This document shows positions 16,804 to 24,802 of a stretch of DNA of 64,000 nucleotides, in pieces. A model generated the notes under the pieces. It saw only the letters and a list, made by a program, of their open reading frames with translations. It made no database searches and had not been told where the DNA came from. The stretch is from assembly GCF_900104155.1 (NCBI RefSeq), contig NZ_FMYB01000002.1, positions 124,001 to 188,000 on the forward strand, given 5' to 3'. This stretch comes from Butyrivibrio sp. INlla16. Its GTDB lineage: Bacteria > Bacillota > Clostridia > Lachnospirales > Lachnospiraceae. Position numbers and translations under genes: made by a program. Each line of letters begins with the position of its first letter. Within the stretch, counting starts at the first letter, position 1.

Positions 16804-17907
16804 ATGACGAGAATATCTATGAAAAGGTATTTCTGTTATTCTTCGGTGCTGTTAGTATTGCTGATGGCATTCTTTTTATGTCGTTATAATCTCTGCGTAA
16901 AAGCTGCTTCCACCAGTAATATCAATCCACAGAATGCTGTAAATATTTCCGTTAGTGGGTCAAACGAAACAGGAAGTGCAACCCTTGGAACAGAATACTG
17001 GTATAGCTTTCAGGCTCCTACCGGAAACGTATGGGTGATAGCAAGGCTCACAGGATCACAGACAGCGGGTGTAATGCAGATAGATATTCTGGATGAGCAG
17101 TTAAATGTGATTAAGTCCAGTTATACGCATACAGGAAACCATATTGCAGAGATTGTGTGTAGGATGGAATTCCAGGGAGTTGGCAGTAAAGATACATACA
17201 TGCCTAAGCTTCTGGAGGAAAAGAATTACTATATTCGAATAAGTGGTACCGGGACATATACGTTGAACCTAAATAGCTATGCAGATGATTTTTATGGTGA
17301 TTTTGATATGGCAACACCGTTAACGGCAGGGGCGGCACAAACAGTCGGAATGCTTGAACGCGACGATGACATAGACAGTTTTTATTTTGAAGTTCCCAAT
17401 AATATGAACTATAAGGTAACTATTGTAGCTACTAAAAAGATGGATACCAGGATAGCTGATGACAATGATTATACAATCGACAGCAATAGCCTGAGGGTAT
17501 TAAGAGACAACGGAACAGCTGAATATACGATGTCAGGCTACCAAATCCGGCGATATTTCTTTTTATCCGGAAAAGGCGGTACACAATACAAAATAAGTGT
17601 TGATATAAATAATGACGATTCACAGCTGGGACTATGGACAAGTGTTTCAACAAGTACAGGAAGCAGATATATTACAGTTAATACTCTAAAAGGTGCAAAA
17701 ATCAGCATTATAGTAAAAAAGGGATCAAAAAATAAAAAGATCAAAATAAAATATAAAAAGAAGAAAAAAACTAAGATTTCACTTACTCAGAAAAAAACAA
17801 CCCAAACGTACACGTTAACAAGAAACTTGAAACCGGGTGATGTAGTAATAGTCACAGCAACCAAGAAACGATATAAAGAATTCAATTATAAGAAGAAATG
17901 CAAGTAA
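16804..17907 (+). CDS. secreted protein with two PPC-like domains and lysine-rich tail
   Basis: 367 residues with an N-terminal signal or anchor (VLLVLLMAFFLCRY to about VKA). Two consecutive beta-sandwich domains resemble bacterial pre-peptidase C-terminal domains: about 50-160 (ATLGTEYWYSFQAPTGN, NYYIRISGTGTYTLNLNSY) and about 165-290 (VGMLERDDDIDSFYFEVPNN, QYKISVDINNDD). The last 75 residues are extremely lysine rich and beta-like (KKGSKNKKIKIKYKKKKK), suggesting electrostatic binding to an anionic wall polymer. The start at 16804 has GGGGGA 7 bases upstream. Function unknown; probably paired with the next gene 28 bases on. Confidence 0.72.
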   Translation: MTRISMKRYFCYSSVLLVLLMAFFLCRYNLCVKAASTSNINPQNAVNISVSGSNETGSATLGTEYWYSFQAPTGNVWVIARLTGSQTAGVMQIDILDEQLNVIKSSYTHTGNHIAEIVCRMEFQGVGSKDTYMPKLLEEKNYYIRISGTGTYTLNLNSYADDFYGDFDMATPLTAGAAQTVGMLERDDDIDSFYFEVPNNMNYKVTIVATKKMDTRIADDNDYTIDSNSLRVLRDNGTAEYTMSGYQIRRYFFLSGKGGTQYKISVDINNDDSQLGLWTSVSTSTGSRYITVNTLKGAKISIIVKKGSKNKKIKIKYKKKKKTKISLTQKKTTQTYTLTRNLKPGDVVIVTATKKRYKEFNYKKKCK

Positions 17908-17935
17908 GGTGAATACTGCCAAGAATGGAGGGGAA

Positions 17936-18763
17936 ATGAAACGACGACTTCGTAATTTCATAATAATTCTTTTGGTTATAGTATTGTTCAACAGTTCTGC
18001 ATTTAGCTCAAATGCTGCTTTTAATGATCTTAAAAAGAGTGGTTGTAGCTTTAATTTTACAAAGGGCTCCTGGATTACGGTGTACTCGCAAGTACCGGGA
18101 AAAAAAGGGCTTTCCAAGTTTTACGCAAAGATTACCAAGTTTCGAATGAGTGAATATCCCTCATCTTCCGGGACTTCAAGCTCATCTTCTCAGTCTACGG
18201 ATTCGACTATGACAGTGATAATGACAATACAGGTGCAGAATCCCAAAAAGCCTTCGAAGAAGATGGCTAAAAAGCTGATAAATTCAGGACATGATTTTAT
18301 AGACTATCTTGATGTTGTGGTTGTGGACAAAAGTACCGGAGAGAATTTAAATACTGCGGAAACGTCTGAAGAGGGAACCAACTACCATGCAGTAAATGTT
18401 ACTGAGACAGAGTGGAAAGGATTAAAGCCTCAAAAAATGGCATGGTCTGACGGGACTGTGTATCAGTATTATGTTTCATACGTCAAGACTATTGTTATAA
18501 AGTTTCCATCCAACTATACAAAAACTTGTGTTGGAATATGCGGAACACACGTCGGCGATTATGAAAAGATGACAGACTGGAATGAGGGATTTATCGAGGG
18601 ATATACGGTATTATCCGATACAACCCATGTTAAGCTTGGAAGTAAGAAGAAGACCTCTCAGCTTTCGCATTTTATAAATATCAAGAAACCGAAACAGGCT
18701 CAGTCGACTAGTGGTAATAATTCAAATAATACCACGCCATATAGATGGGGATTCAATAGATAA
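17936..18763 (+). CDS. secreted protein of unknown function
   Basis: 275 residues with a signal peptide (MKRRLRNFIIILLVIVLFNS to about SNA). The start at 17936 follows GGAGGGG, and a GTG upstream is less likely. A serine-rich insert (SSSGTSSSSSQSTDST) lies near residue 80 and is followed by a predicted beta-rich domain (MTVIMTIQVQNPKKPSKKMA, YQYYVSYVKTIVIKFPSNYT). No family recognised. It follows the PPC-like gene by 28 bases in the same direction, so the two are probably one transcript ending near 18820. Confidence 0.65.
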   Translation: MKRRLRNFIIILLVIVLFNSSAFSSNAAFNDLKKSGCSFNFTKGSWITVYSQVPGKKGLSKFYAKITKFRMSEYPSSSGTSSSSSQSTDSTMTVIMTIQVQNPKKPSKKMAKKLINSGHDFIDYLDVVVVDKSTGENLNTAETSEEGTNYHAVNVTETEWKGLKPQKMAWSDGTVYQYYVSYVKTIVIKFPSNYTKTCVGICGTHVGDYEKMTDWNEGFIEGYTVLSDTTHVKLGSKKKTSQLSHFINIKKPKQAQSTSGNNSNNTTPYRWGFNR

Positions 18764-18767
18764 AAAA

Positions 18768-18820
18768 TAGCGACGTGAACTAAGATATATCAGATATATC
18801 TTGCTTCCGTCGCTAATCTT
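18768..18820 (+). terminator. hairpin after secreted-protein pair
   Basis: Outer 7-bp stem TAGCGAC/GTCGCTA (18768-18774 with 18809-18815) around an inner AAGATATAT/ATATATCTT stem. The tail is only weakly T rich, so terminator function is likely but not certain. Confidence 0.55.
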
Positions 18821-18924
18821 ATATTAATAAACGATAAACAATCATAAAAAATTCGTATATCGCCGCATTTTTCACAATTAGTCGCGTATAATGATATTAG
18901 GTATGATTTATGCGCGAGGTTTTT

Positions 18925-20241
18925 ATGAAAAAAATCCTGATCGTAGATGATGAAAGAATTACACTGCGAATGACGCAGCATATACTCGCTTCTCAATATG
19001 ACACAATTTGTGTGACATCAGGAAGTGAGGCCATTGAGGCATACAAACGTGAGAGACCTGACATGATCCTCACGGATCTTCATATGCCCGGAATGAGCGG
19101 CTTTGAGCTTCAGAATACACTTCAGGACCAGTATGCCGAACATATTCCGGTTATGTTTATGACTGCTGATGCCGACGAGGAGACGGAAGGAAAAGGCTTT
19201 GAGCAGGGTGCGGTTGATTTTATTAGAAAACCGTTTAGGGCAGATGTACTGCTTAAGCGTGTAGAAAACATCTTGAACCATGTGGAGCAGATTCAGGGAC
19301 TTAAGGCAGCCGCCGAGACTGATCCCATGACAGGACTCCTTAATAAAGCATCTTCGCAGACCGAGATTGGCGCCATGTGCAGAAATACCCGCGGCGTCCT
19401 TATGATGATAGACCTTGATAGTTTCAAACTTGTAAATGACCTCTATGGACATAGCATGGGGGACAAGATTCTCATCAGATTTGCGGAGATAATAAGAGCA
19501 GCGATCAGAAACAACGACATCGCAGGCAGAATGGGCGGTGATGAGTTTATTGCTTTCTGTCAGAATATCCTGGATGAAAAAATCGTCGCCGAAAAGACCA
19601 GATTTATCAATGAAGAACTCCTCAAATCCGCGAAGGAGTTTATGGGTGAGAATATGAATATTCCGCTTGGAGCCTCGGTTGGAGCAGTTCTTGCTCCCGA
19701 GGAGGGCACCGATTTTCTCACCTTATACAAAAAGGCCGACAAAGCCCTTTACACAGTTAAGCAGAATGGAAAACACGGACACAGCATGTTTGTGGGCTCC
19801 GGTAAAAACGAGGAAGAGACGACATCAGTCACCTCGGATATTGCTCAGGACATGATGATCCTCGGGGAGCGTAACAAAGGAAAAGGTGCTTATTCACTTG
19901 ATGGTGATCAGTTCAAACTCATTTATCGATTTTTATGCAGAGTACAGGAAAATTACCAGGTTGGTAATCATTTTATAGTATTTACAATAAGTCCCGAAAA
20001 AGAGGGCGAGACAAAGATTCCACAGGAAATCGGTGATGCGTTTTATGAGGTTGTGAAAGATTCCTTAAGAGGCAGCGATGTAGTATCACAGAATGGGAAG
20101 AGTCATGTGAGGCTGCTTTTACTGGAGTCAAAGGATGTGAATACTGATATGGTCATAAGGCGAATTATTGAAAATTGGAAGGCTAAGGATCCGGAAGGCA
20201 AATACGTTATCACCTACGAGATGGAAATGGTTAAGGGATAG
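18925..20241 (+). CDS. response regulator with GGDEF diguanylate cyclase domain
   Basis: 438 residues. Receiver domain at about 1-120: acidic pair DDE near the start, phospho-acceptor Asp in ILTDLHMPGMSG, later T in MTADAD and K in RKPF. GGDEF domain at about 135-285 with DPMTGLLNK, an intact GGDEF (RMGGDEFIAFC), and an inhibitory-site RNND five residues before it, so feedback-regulated c-di-GMP synthesis is expected. A C-terminal region (about 310-438; FIVFTISPEKEG, SLRGSDVVSQNGKSHVRLLL) resembles a cut-down second GGDEF-like fold without an active site. The start at 18925 has GAGG 6 bases upstream. The phosphodiesterase-type partner follows directly. Confidence 0.87.
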   Translation: MKKILIVDDERITLRMTQHILASQYDTICVTSGSEAIEAYKRERPDMILTDLHMPGMSGFELQNTLQDQYAEHIPVMFMTADADEETEGKGFEQGAVDFIRKPFRADVLLKRVENILNHVEQIQGLKAAAETDPMTGLLNKASSQTEIGAMCRNTRGVLMMIDLDSFKLVNDLYGHSMGDKILIRFAEIIRAAIRNNDIAGRMGGDEFIAFCQNILDEKIVAEKTRFINEELLKSAKEFMGENMNIPLGASVGAVLAPEEGTDFLTLYKKADKALYTVKQNGKHGHSMFVGSGKNEEETTSVTSDIAQDMMILGERNKGKGAYSLDGDQFKLIYRFLCRVQENYQVGNHFIVFTISPEKEGETKIPQEIGDAFYEVVKDSLRGSDVVSQNGKSHVRLLLLESKDVNTDMVIRRIIENWKAKDPEGKYVITYEMEMVKG

Positions 20242-20269
20242 CCACATGTCAACGAACGGGGGTAAAAGT

Positions 20270-21553
20270 ATGAGAGATGAGCAGATGATGCATTACCTGA
20301 CGGGGCTCCCAAATGCAGGGGGATATATCAGGGAAGTTGCAGGGCGCATCAATCAGGGGACTATCACAAATTACACAGCTTTCTATTTCAATCTGAAGGG
20401 TTTCGGTAATATCAATAGCAGATACGGAATGGAGGGCGGAAATAAGGTTTTAGTCCAGTTTACGGAAAAAGTGAAGGATTTTCTTCTGGATGATGAGGTA
20501 TTGGGACATCTGGGAGGAGATAACTTTGTCGCGCTCATAAAGACGGAGCGGAAGGAAAAATTCTGCCGCCTTTTGAACGGAATAGAAGTCTATCTGGAAA
20601 ATGATACCAAGCTGAAAATCCAATCGACAATAGGACTTTGGGATATCGAGGAGACTTTCGATGATCCCGGAGATGCTATCGGCAGACCATCCGTAGCGCT
20701 TCAGCATGCAAAACATGTGCTGCACGTGCCTGTCGTAAAGGTGACCGATGCGATGCTCAAAAAGGTTGCCAGCAATAAGGAGGTTTTGGAAAAATACCAG
20801 AGTGCGCTTGAAAACAGAGAGTTTCTTGTTTTCTATCAGCCGAAGGTGGATTCTAGGACCAACACGCTTGTTGGTGCAGAGGGACTTGTCAGATGGAAGC
20901 ATGGCGGAGAGATGGTTTCACCCGGCGTTTTCATACCACCGCTTGAAGAGAACGGCGAGATAGTGCTGCTTGATTACTATGTGCTTCGCCGTGCCTGCGA
21001 GGATATAAAAAGATGGGTAGAAGAGGGGCTCACACCCGTACCTATCTCGGTCAATTTTTCAAGAAAAGACCTGCTGGACGTTGATCTGGCAGAGAATATA
21101 GACAGGATCATTACAAACTCCGGAATTGATAAGAAGTACATCGAGGTTGAGGTTACCGAGACCGTGGATGAGCAGGAACACGGTGAACTATCCAAGTTCA
21201 TTAAAGACCTGTATGACCGCGGAATTATGACCGCAATTGACGATTTCGGAGCAGGATATTCTTCACTTGCAACACTTCGTGAATTCCAGGTGCACACTCT
21301 GAAAATCGATCGCTCATTCATTAATACCGATGAGTTCTCATGGAAGGATGAAGTAATCCTAAAGGATATTATCCACATGGCTTCAGGCCTTGGTATGAAC
21401 GTCGTAACTGAGGGTGTCGAGAGAATTGATCAGATCGAATTTATAAACAAGGTCGGCTGCTTTGTTATTCAGGGGTTCTTCTATGACAGGCCACTGCCGG
21501 TGGAGGAATTTGAGGAGAGACTGAAAAATAAGGTTTATCCAAAGAAGGAATGA
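20270..21553 (+). CDS. degenerate GGDEF plus EAL-type c-di-GMP phosphodiesterase
   Basis: 427 residues from 20270 (GGGGG upstream); ATG at 20246, after AAGGGA, is an alternative. The GGDEF domain is degenerate (GHLGGDNFVALI), so probably non-catalytic or GTP-sensing. The EAL domain starts as AEGLVRW, keeping the catalytic Glu but with Gly for Ala, and has the other active-site elements: PVSVNFSRKD-like PISVNFSRKD, EVEVTETVDEQ, TAIDDFGAGYSSL, LKIDRSFI, VVTEGVE, and VIQGFFYDRPLP. Hydrolysis of c-di-GMP to pGpG is therefore likely. It follows the cyclase gene closely, giving an opposed synthesis and breakdown pair. Confidence 0.85.
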   Translation: MRDEQMMHYLTGLPNAGGYIREVAGRINQGTITNYTAFYFNLKGFGNINSRYGMEGGNKVLVQFTEKVKDFLLDDEVLGHLGGDNFVALIKTERKEKFCRLLNGIEVYLENDTKLKIQSTIGLWDIEETFDDPGDAIGRPSVALQHAKHVLHVPVVKVTDAMLKKVASNKEVLEKYQSALENREFLVFYQPKVDSRTNTLVGAEGLVRWKHGGEMVSPGVFIPPLEENGEIVLLDYYVLRRACEDIKRWVEEGLTPVPISVNFSRKDLLDVDLAENIDRIITNSGIDKKYIEVEVTETVDEQEHGELSKFIKDLYDRGIMTAIDDFGAGYSSLATLREFQVHTLKIDRSFINTDEFSWKDEVILKDIIHMASGLGMNVVTEGVERIDQIEFINKVGCFVIQGFFYDRPLPVEEFEERLKNKVYPKKE

Positions 21554-21562
21554 ACATAATAA

Positions 21563-21600
21563 AAGAACCTGTACTTCGCGGGGGTACAGGTTCTTGTTTA
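21563..21600 (+). terminator. terminator after c-di-GMP pair
   Basis: Perfect 12-bp stem AAGAACCTGTAC/GTACAGGTTCTT (21563-21574 with 21584-21595) followed by a T-rich tail. Confidence 0.9.
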
Positions 21601-21680
21601 TTTTAAAATTCCCTATGCTCTGTGGACTGATCTTATTGTTATCTGACTGTCGAGCTCCGGATTTGTTATATTCTTTTTAA

Positions 21681-21845
21681 TTACCAAACGAAAGTAACTG
21701 CTTCTGCTACGTCTTCTGTGATTGTGTTGTCTTTTACGAGTTTCTTAAGCCATTTCTCCAGGTCGTCTACCTTGTGTGCTGTCTCTATGAAGTGAATACT
21801 TTTTCCATTTACATCTTTTGCAAGAAACAATTCGTACATATACAT
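21681..21845 (-). CDS. small protein of unknown function, 54 residues
   Basis: A short frame on the minus strand that fills part of an otherwise empty 550-base gap. GGAGG lies at 21856-21860, ten bases before the ATG. The sequence begins MYMYELFLAKDVNGKSIHFI and ends AEAVTFVW; it has no membrane segment and looks like a compact soluble alpha/beta protein (KVDDLEKWLKKLVKDN). A second Met at residue 3 is an alternative start. No family recognised. It is convergent with the c-di-GMP pair, and the terminator at 21563 is symmetrical enough to serve both. Confidence 0.55.
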   Translation of the reverse strand: MYMYELFLAKDVNGKSIHFIETAHKVDDLEKWLKKLVKDNTITEDVAEAVTFVW

Positions 21846-22053
21846 AAGTCATTTACCTCCGTAAAACTCTTGTGATTTGTTTCATGCGTTCGGCCGTTTG
21901 TGCATGTTTTTTTGTTGTTCACTAATATTATCGATATGGGAATATGAAAAGTTTATAGCTAGAACAAATGTTTTTAACTTTCATTTTAGGGCGATTTCAG
22001 TTGAAAATTATATTCGGAGGAGGGTGTCTTGATAGATCGGGAAATCCAAATTG

Positions 22054-22062
22054 TGATATGAT
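22054..22062 (+). promoter_or_regulatory. extended -10 promoter for MATE gene
   Basis: TGATATGAT in the context AAATTGTGATATGAT, nearly identical to the context at 8176. The -35 is weak (TTGATA at 22029 is too far for a standard spacer). The rest of the gap 21861-22053 shows nothing else clear. Confidence 0.5.
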
Positions 22063-22103
22063 ATCTAATTGGATGTGAAAAAAAAAGATTGGGGACATGA
22101 AGA

Positions 22104-23462
22104 GTGAAACTATTTGTACGTGATAAGCAATTCTATAAAATGCTGGTGGCGTTTGCGCTCCCGATAGCACTTCAGCAGCTGATAACTGTTGGGGTAAATA
22201 TGGCTGATAACATGATGCTCGGGCAATTGGGAGAGGTTCCCATGAGCGGAGCCACGCTTGCCAACAATTTCATAACTATCTTTCAGATAATGTGTATGGG
22301 CCTTGGAATGGGTGCGAGCGTCCTTGTCAGCAGATTCTTTGGAATGAATGACAGACTCAGCATGAAAAAATCGGTAATCATCATGTTCAGGATGTTGTTT
22401 ATAACCGCCACCTTTTTCTCCGTGATCACTGCACTTATGCCGGGAAATATCATGAGATTGTTTACGGCTGAAGAGGAAGTTGTTCGTCAGGGAACCGGGT
22501 ATCTTCTGATTTCGATTCCCTGTTACTATCTGAATGGATATGCGGTTACTTCAAGCCTTATGCTAAGGAGCGTAGGAAAAGCGCGTGTTCCGCTTTTTGC
22601 AAGCTGCTGCTCGTTTTTTCTGAATATCTTCTGTAACTGGGTATTCATATTCGGAAAACTGGGTGCTCCGGCTATGGGAGTAAGAGGAGCGGCTCTTGGA
22701 ACGCTCATTGCAAGAATAGTTGAATTTATAATCATATGTGGATTCTTACTGTTTCGTGATACAAATATCGGGCTTCGAATAAGCGATCTTACGATACCCG
22801 TCGGGGATTTGCTTCCGGAATACATTCGTATTTCCATTCCCGTTCTTATATCCGATACATTGCTTGGACTTGGAAACAGCGCAGTAGCAGTTGTTATGGG
22901 ACATGTAGGAGCGAGCTTTGTTGCCGCCAATTCCATAACAACGGTGGTAATGTCCCTGGCAACCGTTATCATCCAGGGAATTTGTCAGGCAAGCTGTACG
23001 ATTACCGGAATTACTCTTGGTAAGGGAGAGGTGGAAAAAGCCCAGCAGCAGGGAATTACATTTGCAACTCTTGGATTTGTCATAGGTGGTTTCGGGTGCC
23101 TGCTGATTCTTGCAATCTCGGATCTGGTGGTGGGAGCTTATAAAATCACACCGGAGACAGCTGTCCTTGCCAAGGATCTCATGCACGCGGTTGCTCTTGT
23201 TATCTGGTTTCAGGCGGCAAACAGTATTCTTACAAAGGGGACGCTCCGCGGAGGCGGCGATACGAAATTCCTCATGGTTGCGGATATTATTTTCCTCTGG
23301 ATATGCAGCATACCACTTGGAGCGCTGGCGGGACTTGTTTTCAAATGGCCGGGCTTCTGGATATATATCATGCTCAGAATAGACCAGTTCATTAAATGCT
23401 TTGTATGTGTAATACGCCTTAGGAGCGGTAAGTGGATAAAGAAAATTGACAGGAAATGTTAA
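22104..23462 (+). CDS. MATE family multidrug efflux transporter
   Basis: 452-residue inner-membrane antiporter with about twelve hydrophobic segments in two halves. The N-terminal FYKMLVAFALPIALQQLITV and ADNMMLGQLGEVPMSG, and the second-half APTFVAANSI-like stretch VGASFVAANSITTVVM, are typical of DinF/NorM-type MATE proteins, which export drugs or metabolites in exchange for sodium or protons. The GTG at 22104 is the first in-frame start and keeps the full N-terminus; GGGGAC lies upstream. The next Met (residue 13) would remove part of the first helix region. Monocistronic. Confidence 0.88.
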   Translation: MKLFVRDKQFYKMLVAFALPIALQQLITVGVNMADNMMLGQLGEVPMSGATLANNFITIFQIMCMGLGMGASVLVSRFFGMNDRLSMKKSVIIMFRMLFITATFFSVITALMPGNIMRLFTAEEEVVRQGTGYLLISIPCYYLNGYAVTSSLMLRSVGKARVPLFASCCSFFLNIFCNWVFIFGKLGAPAMGVRGAALGTLIARIVEFIIICGFLLFRDTNIGLRISDLTIPVGDLLPEYIRISIPVLISDTLLGLGNSAVAVVMGHVGASFVAANSITTVVMSLATVIIQGICQASCTITGITLGKGEVEKAQQQGITFATLGFVIGGFGCLLILAISDLVVGAYKITPETAVLAKDLMHAVALVIWFQAANSILTKGTLRGGGDTKFLMVADIIFLWICSIPLGALAGLVFKWPGFWIYIMLRIDQFIKCFVCVIRLRSGKWIKKIDRKC

Positions 23463-23465
23463 TTC

Positions 23466-23511
23466 AAAAGAGCCTGTACTTCAAGTGATAAAGAAGTATG
23501 GGCTCTTTTTT
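23466..23511 (+). terminator. terminator after MATE gene
   Basis: AAAAGAGCC/GGCTCTTTT stem (23466-23474 with 23501-23509), extended inside by TACTTC/GAAGTA, then a T-run. Confidence 0.88.
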
Positions 23512-23564
23512 GATGCCATGAGAAACGTTTTTGGGGATTTTGAAAAAATGACACTGAAAACATA

Positions 23565-23593
23565 TTGACAAACGGAAACTTGTACGCTATTAT
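23565..23593 (+). promoter_or_regulatory. sigma-A promoter of the fatty acid synthesis cluster
   Basis: TTGACA (23565-23570), 17-base spacer, TATTAT (23588-23593), about 50 bases ahead of acpP. It is the only strong promoter seen before the nine-gene acp-acc-fab run. Confidence 0.82.
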
Positions 23594-23601
23594 TTCAAAG
23601 T

Positions 23602-23629
23602 AATTTAGTTAAAAAGAATTTAGTTAAAA
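23602..23629 (+). promoter_or_regulatory. tandem AATTTAGTTAAAA boxes, candidate operator
   Basis: The 13-base word AATTTAGTTAAAA occurs twice (23602-23614 and 23617-23629), 15 bases apart. Each holds the small palindrome TTTA-GT-TAAA. Placed just after the -10 box of the fab promoter, they are where a repressor such as the MarR-type protein encoded at 31235 would act. The link to that protein is inference. Confidence 0.5.
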
Positions 23630-23643
23630 CGGAGGAAACAAAA

Positions 23644-23871
23644 ATGACATTCGAGGAAATCAAGGAACTTATAGCAGAAATTCTTGCAGTAGATGAGGAC
23701 AAGATCACAAAGGACTCAAAGCTCATCGACGATCTTGGAGCTGATTCACTCAGCGTTGTGGAGCTTCACATGGAGATCGAGGAGAGACTCGGCGTGAAGA
23801 TTCCCGATGAGGAAGTTGCAAATCTTAAGACTGTTCAGGACGTGCTGACTGCAATCGAGGCACACAAATAA
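23644..23871 (+). CDS. acpP: acyl carrier protein
   Basis: 75-residue acidic protein that carries the growing acyl chain on a phosphopantetheine arm. The attachment serine is in DDLGADSLSVVEL. Helical layout and length are standard. RBS CGGAGG precedes the ATG. It is the first gene after the fab promoter and is followed 13 bases later by accD. Confidence 0.97.
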   Translation: MTFEEIKELIAEILAVDEDKITKDSKLIDDLGADSLSVVELHMEIEERLGVKIPDEEVANLKTVQDVLTAIEAHK

Positions 23872-23884
23872 TAGGAGGTCTGCG

Positions 23885-24733
23885 ATGGGGACTTTTCTTG
23901 ATTCGTTATCTTTTCCTGCAAGAGTCAGGAAGGATATTGGAGAGGTTTTCCTGAAAAAAGATAAGGAGCCGGTTTTCATAACCTGCAAATCCTGCAACAG
24001 ACGTGCCCTTAAGAGGGACTGGCAGGAGAACTTCTATGTATGCCCTGTGTGTGGCAATTACAGACCGATAGGGGCTTACTACAGACTCTCACTCATCCTC
24101 GACAAGGGGACCTTCAGGGAACTCAACGAGGACATGACGGCTAAGGATCCGATGGGCTTTCCGGAGTACAAGGACAAGCTCAAGGGTCAGATGCAGAAGA
24201 CCGGACTTCCCGAAGCAGCTGTTACAGCGACAGGGAAAATCGGTGGCCATAAGGTAGTGTGCGCGGTTTTGGACAGCCGCTTCTTTATGGGAAGTATGAG
24301 CAGTACTGTGGGTGAGAAGGTGACAAGGGCAATTGAGTATGCCACTGAAAAAAAGCTCCCGCTCATCATCTTTTCAGCGAGCGGCGGTGCCAGAATGCAG
24401 GAGGGTATCTACAGCCTTATGCAGATGGCAAAGACCGCAGCGGCAATTGAGGAGTTCAACGCAGCGGGAGGACTTTACATAAGCTTTCTTACACATCCCA
24501 CAACCGGCGGCGTTACGGCGAGCTTTGCATCCCTCGGTGATATCACCCTGGCCGAGCCCGGCGCACTCATCGGATTTGCGGGGCCAAGAGTAATTGAGCA
24601 GACTATCCACAAAAAGCTGCCCAAGGGCTTCCAGCGAAGCGAATACCTTGAGGCACACGGTTTTGTGGACAGAATCGTTCCCAGAAGCGAGATGAGAGAT
24701 ACGCTCCTGCAGCTGATCGAACTGCATGCCTAA
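23885..24733 (+). CDS. accD: acetyl-CoA carboxylase carboxyltransferase, beta subunit
   Basis: Transfers the carboxyl group from carboxybiotin to acetyl-CoA together with AccA, making malonyl-CoA. The N-terminal zinc ribbon is visible as CKSCNRRAL and CPVCGNYRP (four Cys, about residues 36-57). The crotonase-like core has ASGGARMQEG and PTTGGVTASFA. 282 residues, normal length. RBS TAGGAGG. Followed across repeat copy 3 by accA. Confidence 0.96.
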   Translation: MGTFLDSLSFPARVRKDIGEVFLKKDKEPVFITCKSCNRRALKRDWQENFYVCPVCGNYRPIGAYYRLSLILDKGTFRELNEDMTAKDPMGFPEYKDKLKGQMQKTGLPEAAVTATGKIGGHKVVCAVLDSRFFMGSMSSTVGEKVTRAIEYATEKKLPLIIFSASGGARMQEGIYSLMQMAKTAAAIEEFNAAGGLYISFLTHPTTGGVTASFASLGDITLAEPGALIGFAGPRVIEQTIHKKLPKGFQRSEYLEAHGFVDRIVPRSEMRDTLLQLIELHA

Positions 24734-24750
24734 AGACAGCAACAATAAAT

Positions 24751-24796
24751 GCCTTCCCCCTGGGGGGAGGGTGGCGCGAAGCGACGGATGAGGGGG
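24751..24796 (+). repeat. interspersed two-hairpin repeat, copy 3
   Basis: GCCTTCCCCC-TGGGGGGAGG first hairpin, then GGCGC-GAA-GCGAC (one mismatch in the outer pairs), then GGATGAGGGGG. It lies between accD and accA, and its final G-run is the only ribosome-binding-like sequence before the accA ATG. Confidence 0.85.
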
Positions 24797-24802
24797 TAAC
24801 CC

